This document shows positions 20,291 to 32,348 of a stretch of 64,000 nt of DNA, one piece after another. A program made the translations under genes and the position numbers. The DNA lies in NCBI RefSeq assembly GCF_029784135.1, contig NC_073746.1, positions 263,461,598 to 263,525,597 of the forward strand. Direction: 5' to 3'. This DNA is from Toxorhynchites rutilus septentrionalis. Taxonomy: Eukaryota > Arthropoda > Insecta > Diptera > Culicidae. The notes beneath the pieces were generated by a model. The model did not search any database, had not been told where the DNA came from, and saw nothing but the letters and a program-made list of their open reading frames with translations. How positions within the stretch are numbered: the stretch's first letter is position 1; the number at the start of each line of letters is the position of its first letter.

Positions 20291-23200
20291 CACTACTAGT
20301 TATTATCCGTCATTGAATTTCTCCGACACAGTATTGATTTTGGACAGCTTATGTTGTCAGCACCTCCACTGTGAACCATAAGTGAAATGACGATATCACA
20401 GGCGGCAATAAACCGTATTAGACAAATACCTTCAAAATAACTTGATATCGCCTTAATCTTCGATATCTATGGTTGTAGTCAAGTTAGACAAAAATATTCC
20501 GGGAGTCAGTTACCATAACTTGCTGACTATCAATTTCATCCCTGGTATCATTTCGAACGCCAAAGTTCGTCGGGGTTCCGCGGCCCAAGGTGAGCAGAAA
20601 ATAAATAACATTGACGATGTGATAGCTTTCATCAGCGCATTACGGTGACGCCAAACAAACTTTGCTCAAAACTCATTTCCAGTTTCAGAAAGCATATCTG
20701 TACCAAATTGAAAGTCGCCTCGTCAGCAAACGGGAATAAATGAGTGTAACAACAGCAAGCGGCAGCAATGGCAATGGCATAAAATACATAACCCGGAGCT
20801 ATCGTAGCTCATTAAACACTGGTTTCGTTAAACTACGACAACTTTTGCCTCCCACTCCGTCGGATTCCGGATTTTGTCTTCTAGGAATAACTTTTGCTGC
20901 CTTCTCCCGATCTGAGGAGCCTTTTGTGTCGCGCAATAACTTTATCTTGGTGCGGAAAATCAGCTCATGCTTGCGGTTAAGGTTCATGAAAGAGTTGCCC
21001 CGAGAATCCGCGCGCACAAAGCCACCATCCGCTGCACTCCGCTCCATCCATCGCGGTCCTCGGATCAACGCGGATTCCGTAAAACAATCTCTCATTTGTT
21101 TTAATTACCTTGAATAATTTGGATTGTTATCAACCGCGGACTTAATTTCGCGCTTTTTTATTCACTCTTGCTGCGCAGTATTTAGAGGGGGATTTTTCAA
21201 ACAATGTTTGCAGAAATAGCTGCTAGCGTGCGTATAATTTTATTGAATGGAATGAATTAGATTCGCATACTTCAAGGGATCATAATCACGACAAATAATC
21301 GACTCTGATCTAATATGTTCCTCCCATACAACCAGCGAGATTAAATTTCATCAAAAGGTCCTGCTCATAATGCTTACCAAGGACGGCAAGGCCTCTTGCC
21401 TTACTAATAAGTGATCCATATTGCAGCTAAGACGTGATAACGAAGCTAAACAGTGGGAATAAAGAACGCAACTGCCGAACACAGGACCGCGTCATGTGCT
21501 GGCTGGCGGCTGCTTGTAGGTCGTGAAATGTTATGGTAATTACTATTGCCACATTGACTACATAGCCTGAAAAGTGCCTCCTCGAAGGGCTCCTAATTGA
21601 ATCGGCAAATGGCTGATTTCTGCTGTTTGGCACGTTGAGTTTAATGCGATCGGTTGGTATCCCCCAGAATTCTAGCAACAGCGCTTGCCGAAATTAATTG
21701 TTTTTTTTTTGTTTTTCTGATAGCAGAAGGAGAACGTGTTCGACCTTATGATGCAGGATTAGGAAATAATTGAATAGCTGTGAGGGTTAATCGAAAGCTA
21801 TAAAGAAAATAGAATAGAAAATAATGGAATTCTTTACAACCTACAATTGGAGTGCCAAAAGCGCTTGATCCCAAGACCGTTGGCCGACCTGTTACCTTTA
21901 TTATACCAAATGAGCTCTTTTCAAAGTAGGAAACAACTATAAAAACGTGCACATAAATCATCACCAGGGTTGCGAATTCATTTTCGTGACGATTTCATTC
22001 GAATCTCTAGATTTGGGTCACTGAAACTGTCCCAAACACGACAGTGTCTTTAATGAAGCTAATGATTTGTAGCTAGTGCTCTAAATTTCAATCTCTCCCA
22101 ACGAAACAACTCAACCCGTCGTCAAAGCGGGTCACTGATGTCAGCCAGAGCTCAACACAAAAAAACAAAAGACAACCCCATGGTAAGTAACTAATGATGG
22201 AAGACCTGCACACGGAGGTGTGGATGAGGGCTAGCAAGCAGTCTCGAAAATAAAACAATTCGAATTACAAGTGGAAAAGTGTAGAAAACACAATCAGCGG
22301 CAGTGAGTTATCACTTATTGTCTTATCTGACTGGGAACCCTGCTTAACTTTCCCCACATTTTTGTCGTCCACAGTGCCGAAAAGATAGACCTTCCCGCAC
22401 TTTGGACTCGCTTTCGGGTCGTAAAACACCTGAGTAATTTAAATGAACATCATTTTTGTGTGTTTAGAGCGGGCAACAAAAACGATATCTCATGCTTTCA
22501 TCCAATTTGGTAGGATTTGCTTGGTTTTTTTTCGCGCCATCCATAAAATTCACACCGAAAAGGGCAAAACATACCGTTTGTAACACATTCATCGTTTGCA
22601 GTGATTCGACTGGCTGCAAAAAAAAAGTTCAAATCTCGCGCGAGAAAAAGAAACATCGGGATATCCCTTTAAATGAGAAGCAAGGCGAGGAACGTAAAAT
22701 AGCAAATTTTGAACATTCACGTTTTTAGTAGACAGTTTTCGACCCCACTCAGAGGTAGATATTTAAAGTCCTATCCCGTCGATCAACATTCGCTGATGCC
22801 AGTTGGTCTGCAACAAAAACAAGTCTCAATTAACTGAGATGAAAAAAACATACGATAGAATATTTGCTGAATGTTGTTTAAGGTAAACTACATCTCAGAT
22901 TTGGAATAAACCATTGGGAACAGGATTTTTCAATGCTAACTTAATAAGTTCATTCCATGATCAAATTTTTGAAAGGCGTGCTCCGAAGTAAAAATTAAAC
23001 AAGATTTGTTCTGGGCTGCACTTTCTAATTCTCTAGTCACTTGAATCCATCGTAAAATGAGCTCTATTGATGATTTTAACGAAATTATTCCGATGTAGTT
23101 TTGACGAAATTTTAAACTTTCATTCGAATATCCCGCATCATATGTTGGGCATTACGTTGTCTAACTTGAGCGACCATTTCATTTCTGCTCAGTCTTCAGA

Positions 23201-23333
23201 ATGCAATGCGGGGCAGATGTGTAACATGTTTTTTGTACTCAGTTGAGCTCTCACTCATTTTATAGACATACGCTCTGGCGAATGAGCACGCTACGAAACA
23301 CAAATCAAATGTTTTGTTGTCAGCACATTTTTT
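20291..23333. other. Mostly single-copy-looking DNA, no gene recognised
   Basis: About 3 kb of more balanced composition. The overlapping frames at 20740-21117 (plus) and 20799-21095 (minus) are among the longer non-repeat frames in the window but contain no domain I know and no clear splice context, and both strands are open together. I treat them as chance. Confidence 0.35.
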
Positions 23334-23492
23334 TGTGCGTAATCTAGAGCTTGCCACTCCAGAATACAATCCGTTATATCCGGCATAGAAATCTCAACTA
23401 GGTACTACTAATAAAAATGACGCTAGTAATACCTACTTTGAGGAGACAAATGTTTCACTGGGAACGTGAGTGCCATCCAAAAATAAGAAGTG
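23334..23492 (+). mobile_element. tRNA-related SINE (family 1), 5'-truncated
   Basis: Only the 3' part of the SINE seen in full at 9155-9428 is present: TCTAGAGCTTGCCACTC, TCTCAACTA, TAATAAAAATGACGC and AACGTGAGTGCCAT, followed by a degenerate A/G-rich tail. The tRNA-like promoter head is missing, so it cannot be transcribed by polymerase III from its own promoter. Confidence 0.8.
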
Positions 23493-24689
23493 TAAAATAA
23501 GGCGCGCATCACACAAGTGAGAAGCGATGTTTAGTATCTGAATTCTGCGCTATGTACATTCGGCGCTGTCTTGTTTATCAATTTGGTACACTCCGTACCA
23601 AGAGAGAACACGTGTTTGTTATGAACGCGCGCTGATGAAAAATGAACTCAAGCCCAGCGCAGCATATGTTTTCTGAAGACTGTTTCTTCTACATCTCGAG
23701 CTGAGACGAGACATGAAAATAGGGGCCGATTCCGGACCACTTCTTCTGTCAAACTCGGACAACTTGCAACTCGACTCCTGATAGGTTGATGAGGAAACTA
23801 GTTGACAAAGATAAATATACAAAAATGGGATTTCCAATATTTTTACAGTGTTGCTAAATATATTCAAAATTGACTAATAGTTGCATTCATATTTCAATTG
23901 AGCGGAAATTTCTTGTATGGATTCTTTGTATATTTTCGTTTCTGTTATGTCCTGTGTTCAGTTACCGAAGAGAGGGAAACATTGCATCGGAATTGTTTTT
24001 TGTGATTCTCCTGTCATCTAGCATAGCATAATAGCAGCGGCCTAGCAGAGAAGAGCATCCAATTATTTTTCAACCGTAAAGCAGTTAGCAATAAAATTAG
24101 GACCAATAACAAATAACAACCAAGGCCGCAGAAAAAATATTTGAAATCAAACCTGAAACCTGAATAAACGCTATGTTATAATTTGGGAATGTAGAATTAT
24201 ATCTATATTTCAGTACTGTTAGTATTTGCACGATGTCAGGGTTGAATTATAAGGCCTTGTTTCCGTATACACTTCACGGTGGAAACGATAATAAATGTAT
24301 CCGCGATGACAACGATACGGTGTTGACATCTGGATATCAAATTAGTTTTTAACAAGGATTACTACTTTCTATCAGATTATCCGGCAGAAAAAAAATAATG
24401 CTATTTCTTTTCCGCCAATTTTAAAACAACTGCAGAGCCATGTTTTTCGTCCTTTAGGTATCTATACAATCCATATTCTATTATCATATCTACAGTGACT
24501 CTTAATAGATACCTAAATCTACTATTCGATACCTGACCGACCGATCAAGAGATTTTTGGCAGATGACTATTGTTTGAGAGCTGTTGTTGCTCTTTGAATT
24601 GAAACATATTGTGTTTGACTACAAAAACAAGCTAAAAATTGTACATTAGCGCCCAAGGGCCACCATAAATCCATTTCTACATGTTATTG
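23493..24689. other. Gene-free region
   Basis: No gene or known repeat was recognised. The minus-strand frame at 23619-23867 has no domain. Confidence 0.35.
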
Positions 24690-25190
24690 ATATTTTCTAT
24701 TACTGTACAACAAAAAAAAAATTCGAGAAAATTTCTTGAAAAAGTTTTTGTTAGAAAAACTTTTTTACCTTAAAAATGCATAAGTTACGATGTATGGAAG
24801 AGTTGTAGGGCACATATTTATCTACCATTTCATCGAAATCTGAGATGACAATTTTGAGAAAATCGACTTTTAGTTTTTGAAATCGATTTTTTTCAATGTG
24901 GGAATTAAAAAAAAATTTCAGCTTTTTTTTCTAACAATTAAATTATTTTCCTAAAACTCTTCAATAGATCACCTTTCTGTAGGACTTACCATTTTTGGGT
25001 AAAAAAAAGTTATAAAAAATGTGCAAAAATATTTGGCCCTTTCCATATGTTAATCTAGATAAATTTTCGGAAAACTAAGAATGCCAAGTTGCTTAATTAG
25101 GTAAGATCTTCACGCCCAATAAGTTTCATTCAATTTCTAGATGGTCTTGCCAACATCTGGTCGAGTTGGCGCGAAATCCGTCATATTGAT
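24690..25190. repeat. Family C fragment, copy 2
   Basis: Partial copy of the large inverted-repeat family. It shares GAAAAACTTTTTTACC, the ATGTATGGA-AGTTGT block, and the terminal CAAGTTGCTTAA and GTCGAGTTGGC motifs with 19890-20290 and 41520-41945. Only one arm is present, so it no longer folds back. Confidence 0.55.
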
Positions 25191-26504
25191 TTTTGGATAT
25201 GTTTGAAAAACTCTTTGATATTTATTGTTGGCCCTGAAAAGTACCATTTAGTTTGATTGTTGGGTATTGTTTGTTCAATCCACAAGAGGTACGGAGGTAT
25301 ACGGATGCTGGTTAGAAATGAGATATGCTAAAAACTGCCCTCTGTGGCCCTGAACGAGATGACTTCTGCGTTCTGTATTGTAGACAAATTGTTCTGTATC
25401 TGTAGACAAATAACACAACAGAATAGACAACTCAAATCGGACGATTTGCTCTCGAAAGATGTGCGAACAAACATTAGTGGCGAGCGTTTTCAATATTTTA
25501 AGATTTAAATAATTTGTTTCAACTTTGAAGTTATTCCCATCAAAACTGCAACAAAACACGAACAAAATTAATGGATTTGACACTTACTGTGTACACCTAG
25601 CTGGCCTTCTGTTAAAATTGTAAATAAAAACAAAAAAGTAATCTGCAAAGAGCAGCTCGATGTAAATTTTCGTCTGCAGATAATAAGGATAATCATTGTT
25701 ATCGAGTAACTTTTTGTTGTGTTTTTCGTTACGTGAATGTTTTACCATCACTTTTCTTCCAGTTTATCGAATCAGCGGTGAAGTTTTCTCATTTTTACTC
25801 CAGAAATATTGATGAAAAAAATTATTAATCGATTCGGGTGAGACGGACACTCCACCGAAGGGGAAGAAAAAATATTGTTTTGAAAACAATTTGATTATCT
25901 CTTCCTTCTTTTTTAACAGATGCCCACTAACTACGTTTGCTAGATCAACCAGATATCATGGACGAATCACCAGTGCGGTTTTTGAAACATTATTCGGATT
26001 TGAAGCTTCCAGATATAAAAAAACGGAAAAATTACAAACCCTTCTAGGTGATTTTAGGCAAGTGTTTTTATTCGATTATTTTTAAAGCCTATTTGAAGAC
26101 CTTTAAAGCTTATCGAGTACATAAAGTTGAATTCTCAGTTAGTGTCCATCTTTCCCGACTCATTTGTATTTTTTCAAAGTCGTCGGACACATTGATTTAG
26201 CAAAATTAAATTTTTTATAATAAAAAGAGACAGCTATATTTTTTTGTGAAATTCACGAAAAAAAACAACGTTTACTTAAGGTAAACGCTATATCGTATCA
26301 GCCGGCCGCCAACTTGAAACTCTCCGATATTTCGAAACTTCGTACTCGCGATGGAAACTACTTAAAAACACAATTTTCATTGTCATATGACTAATTGAAA
26401 TTACGACTGATTTTTTTAAAAGGGCGCATTCAGAAAAAATAACGTTTTTAATGCAATGTTTAAAAATCTTACTCAAAAAATGCATAAAGAAAAATAGTAT
26501 TAAA
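25191..26504. other. Gene-free AT-rich region
   Basis: No gene or repeat boundary recognised in this stretch. Confidence 0.35.
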
Positions 26505-27405
26505 AACAGGAAGTGGGTTATATCTATGGTATAACCGCAAGGGTGACGTAGGACTATCGTTGATTTAGAGATCATTTGTATGAAGTTGAATCTGAATTCA
26601 TTCTGAATGAATGAATATTTGGAGAACTTCGAAAACGAGAGCGTTACGTTGGAGGCACAAGGTTTTATGCATCCAATATTGGATACGGAAATATCCTACT
26701 GATGGGGAAGAATAATCTTCAGAAGCTACCCTGTTGATTGCGATTGATTGAAAAATCACAAAACCTTATGTATTTGGTCACAGTGTTACATGGATAGAAA
26801 ACATTAAAATAAACTCTTTCATATGAATGTAATTTTAAATTCCCAGAGGAACTGGCAGATTATTTTCAGTAACGATTAGATATTTCCACATTTTCCTCGA
26901 TACTGGAAGCGTGTATGTGTGTGTGTGTAGCGGCTGCTTCGAGATCTTCCCGGGGAACCGTTTGTAGCATCACTCTCCTCCTGATGGATTCCCTTCTGGC
27001 CTAAGGTGCACAAACAGGCTCTTGGTGACACCGTTCATCCGCGCTTTCATGATAAATGAAGAGCTTCACCACAACAGCGACAACATGCTCCAATCGCTGT
27101 TCAATTAGAACTGAGTGGATTTCCGAGCGGCGCTCGCTTATATACCGATTGGTGATTTCAATAGCCTATTTTGAAAGCAAATTTAAGACTATTGAAACAA
27201 GTTTTTGGATCAGAAAGTAACAAGTATAGAACGCGTAGACATTTTATCTTTCGAATGAAGTGTTTATCATACCATTTCGTTCAGTTGTTTAGGAGCTATT
27301 AACACTCAAAATCTCGGTCTGCGGCGTAACGCTTTCGTTTTCGAAACTTTGATTTTACACCCCGGTATAGAAATGAAAGACGTAGTCCTACGTCAAAACG
27401 TTTAT
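26505..27405 (-). repeat. Interspersed repeat, family E, longest copy, with a built-in core promoter
   Basis: On the plus strand the element runs from GTGGGTTATATCTATGGTAT (26513-26532), a palindrome-like block, to GACGTAGTCCTACGTC (about 27386-27401). Partial relatives of its ends or body are at 30000-30365, 34640-35400, 36700-37135 and 43185-43823. On the minus strand it carries a TATA box and initiator (separate entry) followed by a 26-codon open frame (26970-27050) beginning MKARMNGVTKSLF. A (GT)n run lies near 26911-26930. It could be a promoter-bearing retroelement end or a mobile promoter cassette; the class is unresolved. Confidence 0.55.
27110..27144 (-). promoter_or_regulatory. TATA box and initiator inside repeat family E
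   Basis: On the minus strand, TATATAAG (27144-27137) is followed by the arthropod initiator TCAGT (27114-27110). The TATA begins 32 bases upstream of the putative +1 A (27112), the canonical spacing for an RNA polymerase II core promoter. The related copy at 34879-34913 keeps TATATAAA and the downstream GGAAATCCAC, but its initiator is changed to ATGGT. Activity is inferred. Confidence 0.6.
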
Positions 27406-27869
27406 AACTCAAAACACACTTGAGAAAAGTGTCAAAATCAACGAAAACCGGAAAAATAAGAAATAAACATTTTGGAGTAGTTTACAAATAGATCAGATGT
27501 CGATGTGTCTGACAAATTCAAACCCTGCAGAATATTTTCCATAGTGCTGGTGGTAATTTCTGGGCCAACTTTTCACATATTTACTTTGCCAGGTCCTTTG
27601 AATTCATGAATACAATAAAATCATAGATTTTGGGAAAATAACAAAAACGCTTACGGTGAAAAATGGAAAGATAGTTTTGTACTCCAAAAACTCTGAAGAA
27701 ATTCACACATATAAAAAAACCTACGAACCCATTTAAATATAAACTAAAGCAATACTAAAAACTCCACAAATTCTAAAATTACAAAACATAAAAAAAAAAT
27801 TAAAAAAACGCACCGCGCAATACTCTGAAAATTCTGAAAAAATCATCACAAATGTCTAAAAAAAGACGT
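27406..27869. other. Gene-free A-rich region
   Basis: A-rich sequence with many AAAATTCT-like words. No gene or repeat end was found. Confidence 0.4.
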
Positions 27870-28330
27870 AGAAACATATGATGGATGAACGTGGAATCTG
27901 AAATTGACGTTTAAGCTTGTGTTCAGCCACTTGATCGCGATGAAATTTTTGAAGCAAATTGAGCGCTCTTGGCACTAGTCGTGCTGCGACTTTTCTCATT
28001 TCCAAAACATCAACCAAAATATGACTGGTGGTCTCGTAAGAGATGTTTAATTCACGGGCTGGCTTTCTCAAACTTAAATGATGATTTATGAGCCCCATTC
28101 CTGTTATTTGGACGATGTTTTTATCAGTTGGAGAGGTGGCTAGTCGTCATTGACGTGACAAATCGTTCATCTCTTCTCGGCCCTTTTTGAATGCCTTATG
28201 TCATTCATACACCCGTGTTCTCGACATTGTTGAGTTGCAATATTTTCAACGTTTCGGTACAAGAAATTTTATTTCCGGCACAAAATTCCACACAATATCT
28301 TCGATCATTAGAATTATCCATATCGAAAAT
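27870..28330 (-). pseudogene. Mariner transposase relic, N-terminal half
   Basis: The open segment at 27856-28098 reads LRKPARELNISYETTSHILV followed by MRKVAARLVPRALNLLQKFH, matching the second helix-turn-helix and following linker of mariner transposases (compare the usual NISYGSAQHIL and RWVPKDLN). Upstream, in a different frame, are pieces of the first helix-turn-helix. Frameshifts separate the parts, and the catalytic domain is absent. It cannot be functional. Confidence 0.7.
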
Positions 28331-28508
28331 CGCCGAGCAAACTAAAGTTAATTTGTTATTGTAACAGCGACGCTACAGTTTGTTTACAAACAAACAAAAT
28401 GACAGGTTGCATTTAAATTTGACATTAAGAATACTGACAGTAGTACCAACTAAAAAAGAAAAATAAATCGAAATGTTCAGCGTGAAGATTTGAAAATTAC
28501 AAACTCCC
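27870..28508 (-). mobile_element. Decayed mariner element, copy 2
   Basis: Same mariner family as 2795-4160. The right terminus (GGGAGTTTGTAATTTTCAAA on the minus strand) lies near 28487-28508, and the 3' half is missing beyond about 27870. It has no family E insertion and so supplies the uninterrupted version of the region split in copy 1. Confidence 0.6.
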
Positions 28509-28539
28509 GGTATAAATTTGACAGAATGTATAATCGCCT

Positions 28540-28745
28540 GTGGCCGCAGTGTGTGTAAGCTGTGTGTCTAGACGAATATGAACGTTCGCAAAGCAAGAAG
28601 GACACAGATCCCGATATATGACTTGTGTACTGTTCTCGTGAGAACAAGAATGAATCAGTAATCAACCGCATTTAGATGTATCCGTAGTACCACGCAAATC
28701 ATCTGCCCTTTTCAGGGCCACCAGTCCAAAAATTAAATGCAAAAT
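28540..28745. repeat. Family E-related fragment
   Basis: Shares the TTGTGTACTGTTCTCGTGAGAAC, GAATGAATCA and AACATC/AACCGCAT blocks with 30030-30110 and 36830-36890, in the same order. It is a small piece of the same repeat neighbourhood. Confidence 0.4.
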
Positions 28746-29139
28746 AATGTAACATCCGAACTAATGAAAAGTGAATTGATTCATATATTTCTTACCGGGA
28801 GAAAGCTAATATTAATTTAGGAGTGTATTCGGGCTTGTTGATTTTCCGATCGATCCTTCAGTTTCCGTAAATTCATACATTGTTTACGGGTTGAAAGCGG
28901 TGCCAAACTGCAGCGCGTTTCAAGCCGGATGTGAAGAAGCTATTTTTCAGCGGTGAGAGCTTTGTTTTTCGGTGAAATCTGAAATTTGAAAATTCGCAGC
29001 GATTGCTTTCGCCGTCGCCGCCACCACACAATCAATTCGGTTCAGATTTTCTGCTGCCATTCTACGAACAGTACTGCATTGTATAGTTTGTGGATTATTT
29101 CTATGAAAAAAGGTGTTTTGGGAGCGTTGCTGCCGTTCT

Positions 29140-29325
29140 ACACATAGTTGTCCCATGTTACATTTTGACGATTTTCACTTTTCTTCATAAACCGTTGTTT
29201 TTATGCATAATCTTGCAGAAGAACACAAAATAAACATATAGTTTGTTCCCAGCTTTTAAAAAAACATCATCACGCTCAATTGTCCCATGTTTATATTCTA
29301 TTCATAGCTGTCCCACCATGTTTTT
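29140..29325 (+). repeat. Interspersed repeat, family H, copy 2
   Basis: Aligns with 11740-11935 (CTTCATAAACCGTTGTTTTTATGCATAAT, AGTTTGTTC, CTCAATTGTCCCATGTTT, TCCCACCATG). Function unknown. Confidence 0.5.
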
Positions 29326-29999
29326 TTTGTAGATCAATATCGAATAAATCGGTTAAATAACAAGAATTTCATGTCACACTTTCAGCAGGGCTAATGCACT
29401 CATTTCTGGTTTGGAAGAACGAACTAATTCTGAAACAAATAAGAAAAAGTTTACCAGAACACGTGTACACCTTGTTAGCGAATGCCTAACACCAATGAGA
29501 TTTATATTCTGCGAAGATCACTGCAGATCACTCATTTCTTCATAAAACGATGTTTGATATCATTGATAATGTAAGGGCCGATACAAGAAGGATTTGCAGT
29601 ATGTTTAGCGCAACATATGCTACTCATCGTTTACCTAGTTCAAAAAAAAATAAAGTTACACCACTTATACCAAGCCATTCTTCAAAATATACATAACACA
29701 TTGTAAAATGGCGATTCTCTAACCTTTTTAGCGTAGAAAGAATACGTGAAACCGGAAAATTTGAAGATAAATTCTGATTTTTCTAAAAAATTTGAACGAC
29801 CAAACAAACAAAACATCATCATTTTACTCGCTGCGCCATCCGGTTGTAAATCTAACGTAAATTCGTCAATAGCATCAGTTTATGTTCTACTTTTGCATGG
29901 AACAATCATGAAAAATTACCACATCACGATGAAAAAGAAATTAATTTCATGCAAGGTTATATAGACTTTATTTCGTTTTCACCGTGAAGTGGCGCCCTC
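29326..29999. other. Gene-free region
   Basis: Nothing recognised apart from chance open frames. Confidence 0.35.
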
Positions 30000-30365
30000 A
30001 GTTTCTATTCTGCGCATGGAGTGATCATGAAAAATCTCGTGTTATTCTCACGAAAACAAAAATGAATCATGTATCAAACATCCTCAGTTGCTTTTACAAG
30101 GCCACTCAAATTCCATCGGTTCTTTTCGGAACCACCAACAAGTTCAAAATAGTTGATTTTTATGTTAATAACAATTCCATATATATACTCATCCAACCAC
30201 ACACTAAAAAAAAACTTTCAGCAATCTTTCAAAATAAGAATTCATTCATTCATTTAGAATTGATTCAAATGCAATTTCAAATAAATGATTGCCGAGCCAA
30301 CGGTAGTCCTACGTCTATCTTGCGGTTATATCACAGATATAACCCACTTCTTGTTTTTTTTTGAT
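30000..30365 (+). repeat. Family E end fragment
   Basis: Ends with ACGGTAGTCCTACGTCTATC, then GGTTATATCACAGATATAAC (an inverted pair around CACAG) and CCCACTTC, i.e. the inverse of the 26513 end. An ATTCATTCATTCATTT run precedes it at about 30240-30257. The same arrangement recurs at 37010-37130. Confidence 0.5.
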
Positions 30366-30745
30366 TCCGACTCTGTTACCTGAAACTGGCTCTACATAAA
30401 AAGTATGCAACGGAAGACGATGTTGCTTCCATTTGAAGATAAGAGAATTTAGTACACGATATAGTAGAGAAACATCTAAATTAGTGGATTGAAATAATAT
30501 TTTGGAAGTGAAAACTTAAAAGTTAGTAATTGTTCTTTGACACCCAGCTTCTATCTTTTTTAATTTCGCTGCAATATCGATATAAACAATTCCTGGTGAA
30601 ATTTCCAGCAGAATCATCTAAATTCACGATTTTTACCCCACTATATATATATGATACAGTGGGGTAAAAATCGTGAATTGCCACTTAAATTTCACCTTAT
30701 CGTTTAAAGGTTACATTTTTTCTTGAAGTAAATCATAATAGTGAA
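30366..30745 (-). mobile_element. Family D fragment with an internal perfect hairpin
   Basis: Inverse orientation relative to 6262-7085, about half the length of a full copy. It contains a perfect 22-bp inverted repeat (30621-30642 and 30658-30679, starting AATTCACGATTTTTACCCC) around a 15-nt loop. The other copies have the motif only once, so a short inverted duplication occurred here. No coding capacity. Confidence 0.6.
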
Positions 30746-30829
30746 TAAATAACAAAAAAGTCCATGTTCATTCATTGAAACACGAAAACATGAACACGAA
30801 AGGAATAAGAACAAGAAGAAAAAGAAAAA

Positions 30830-31345
30830 CAATAAAAGCAAGAAGAACAAGAAGAACAAGAAGAACAAGAAGAACAAGAAGAACAAGAAGAAAAAGAAAA
30901 ACAATAAAAACAAGAAGAACAAGAAGAACAAGAAGAACAAGAAGAACAAGAAGAACAAGAAGAACAAGAAGAACAAGAAGAACAAGAAGAACAAGAAGAA
31001 CAAGAAGAACAAGAAGAACAAGAAGAACAAGAAGAACAAGAAGAACAAGAAGAACAAGAAGAACAAGAAGAACAAGAAGAACAAGAAGAACAAGAAGAAC
31101 AAGAAGAACAAGAAGAACAAGAAGAACAAGAAGAACAAGAAGAACAAGAAGAACAAGAAGAACAAGAAGAACAAGAAAAACAAGAAGAACAAGAAGAACA
31201 AGAAGAACAAGAAGAACAAGAAGAACAAGAAGAACAAGAAGAACAAGAAGAACAAGAAGAACAAGAAGAACAAGAAGAACAAGAAGAACAAGAAGAACAA
31301 GAAGAACAAGAAGAACAAGATCAACAAGAAGAACAATAAATACAA
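30830..31345 (+). repeat. Minisatellite with 9-bp unit AGAAGAACA
   Basis: About 515 bp of AGAAGAACA repeats with few interruptions (AAAAAGAAAAACAATAAAA blocks near 30885-30910, and single changes near 31179 and 31320). It is open on both strands, giving RTR-type and LFF-type periodic translations that are artefacts. It lies directly after a family D fragment. Length is likely polymorphic and the assembled length may be inexact. Confidence 0.95.
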
Positions 31346-32348
31346 GAAGAACAAGAGTTAGAAAAAGACCATTAAATGGATTATTCCCTTTGTTTTCTAC
31401 AGATTCAATAGAACTTTTAGGTAACCCTCAAAGAATATTTTCCAAAACCTGGTCCGGTGGATACACAACGTGAAACAATCATTCTCCTTTGGCGAAAGAT
31501 TTAAATTTGTCTGATATTGACTGCCTCCAGTTCAACCGGTTCAGTGTTAATATTGCGTAATATTTAAAATCGAATATTTTTTCTGTTAAAAATTTCGCGT
31601 TCATATTTGTTCGAGTTCTCGACTATAGCAGTTTATTTCATACAATTGTTTGCGTTAATATATGCCGGAAACTTCACCCGTTTAATTATGGCCAACTCCA
31701 TTCCGCTTACAAAGCTTTCTCCAATATCCCGACTAAACGAGATACCGATCTAAACCGAAGCAACAAATCAAGTATGAATTAGCGCACAGCAGTTAAAAAT
31801 TCAATTTGCATATCAATGAGAGTTTGCCATTTTTATCACATCGTATCAGTGCTGGGCTCCCGCCAAAATTTATAGGATAAATTTAGATTTTCTTAAAGCG
31901 AAGAAAGCGAAGTTTTATCCGAATTTCGACATTGGTTTTCGTTTACATTTTATTGAAACGAAAATTGAGAACACATTCTGTGCCCAAGCCGACCACATCT
32001 CACCCCTTGACCTTTCTTCGCTTTTCGTGGTTTGTCGTCTTCTCATTCGTCTGGATTTTTTGTTCGTATTTTATGGATGCTTGAATTAAACCATAAAATT
32101 TTACGGTTCCTCAATAAATGTATGCATAAAAAATATACACTCGTTCGTCTTCACAAATAATTTCTATTCGGTTTCCCCCCCATCGCCTGAAGATAGAGGG
32201 CGAAAGGCCGTGACCACATGTGCTGTATGTACTCCAGTTGGTCCCGGTTTTATTGCTGTTGTTTTGTTTTCCTCACAGTTCGTATTGATTTTTGTCTTCT
32301 GTCTTCCCAGATTTTTTTCTCAATCCCGCGGCACTATACGATAATTAG

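Noticed and set aside
20740..21117. A 125-codon plus-strand frame with a 98-codon minus-strand frame opposite
   Set aside because: No domain, no splice context, and both strands are open over the same stretch, as expected by chance in a GC-richer patch.
30704..31473. Long open frames of 216 and 232 codons on both strands
   Set aside because: They are simple translations of the AGAAGAACA minisatellite (LFF and RTR periodicity), open because the unit is a multiple of three without stops.
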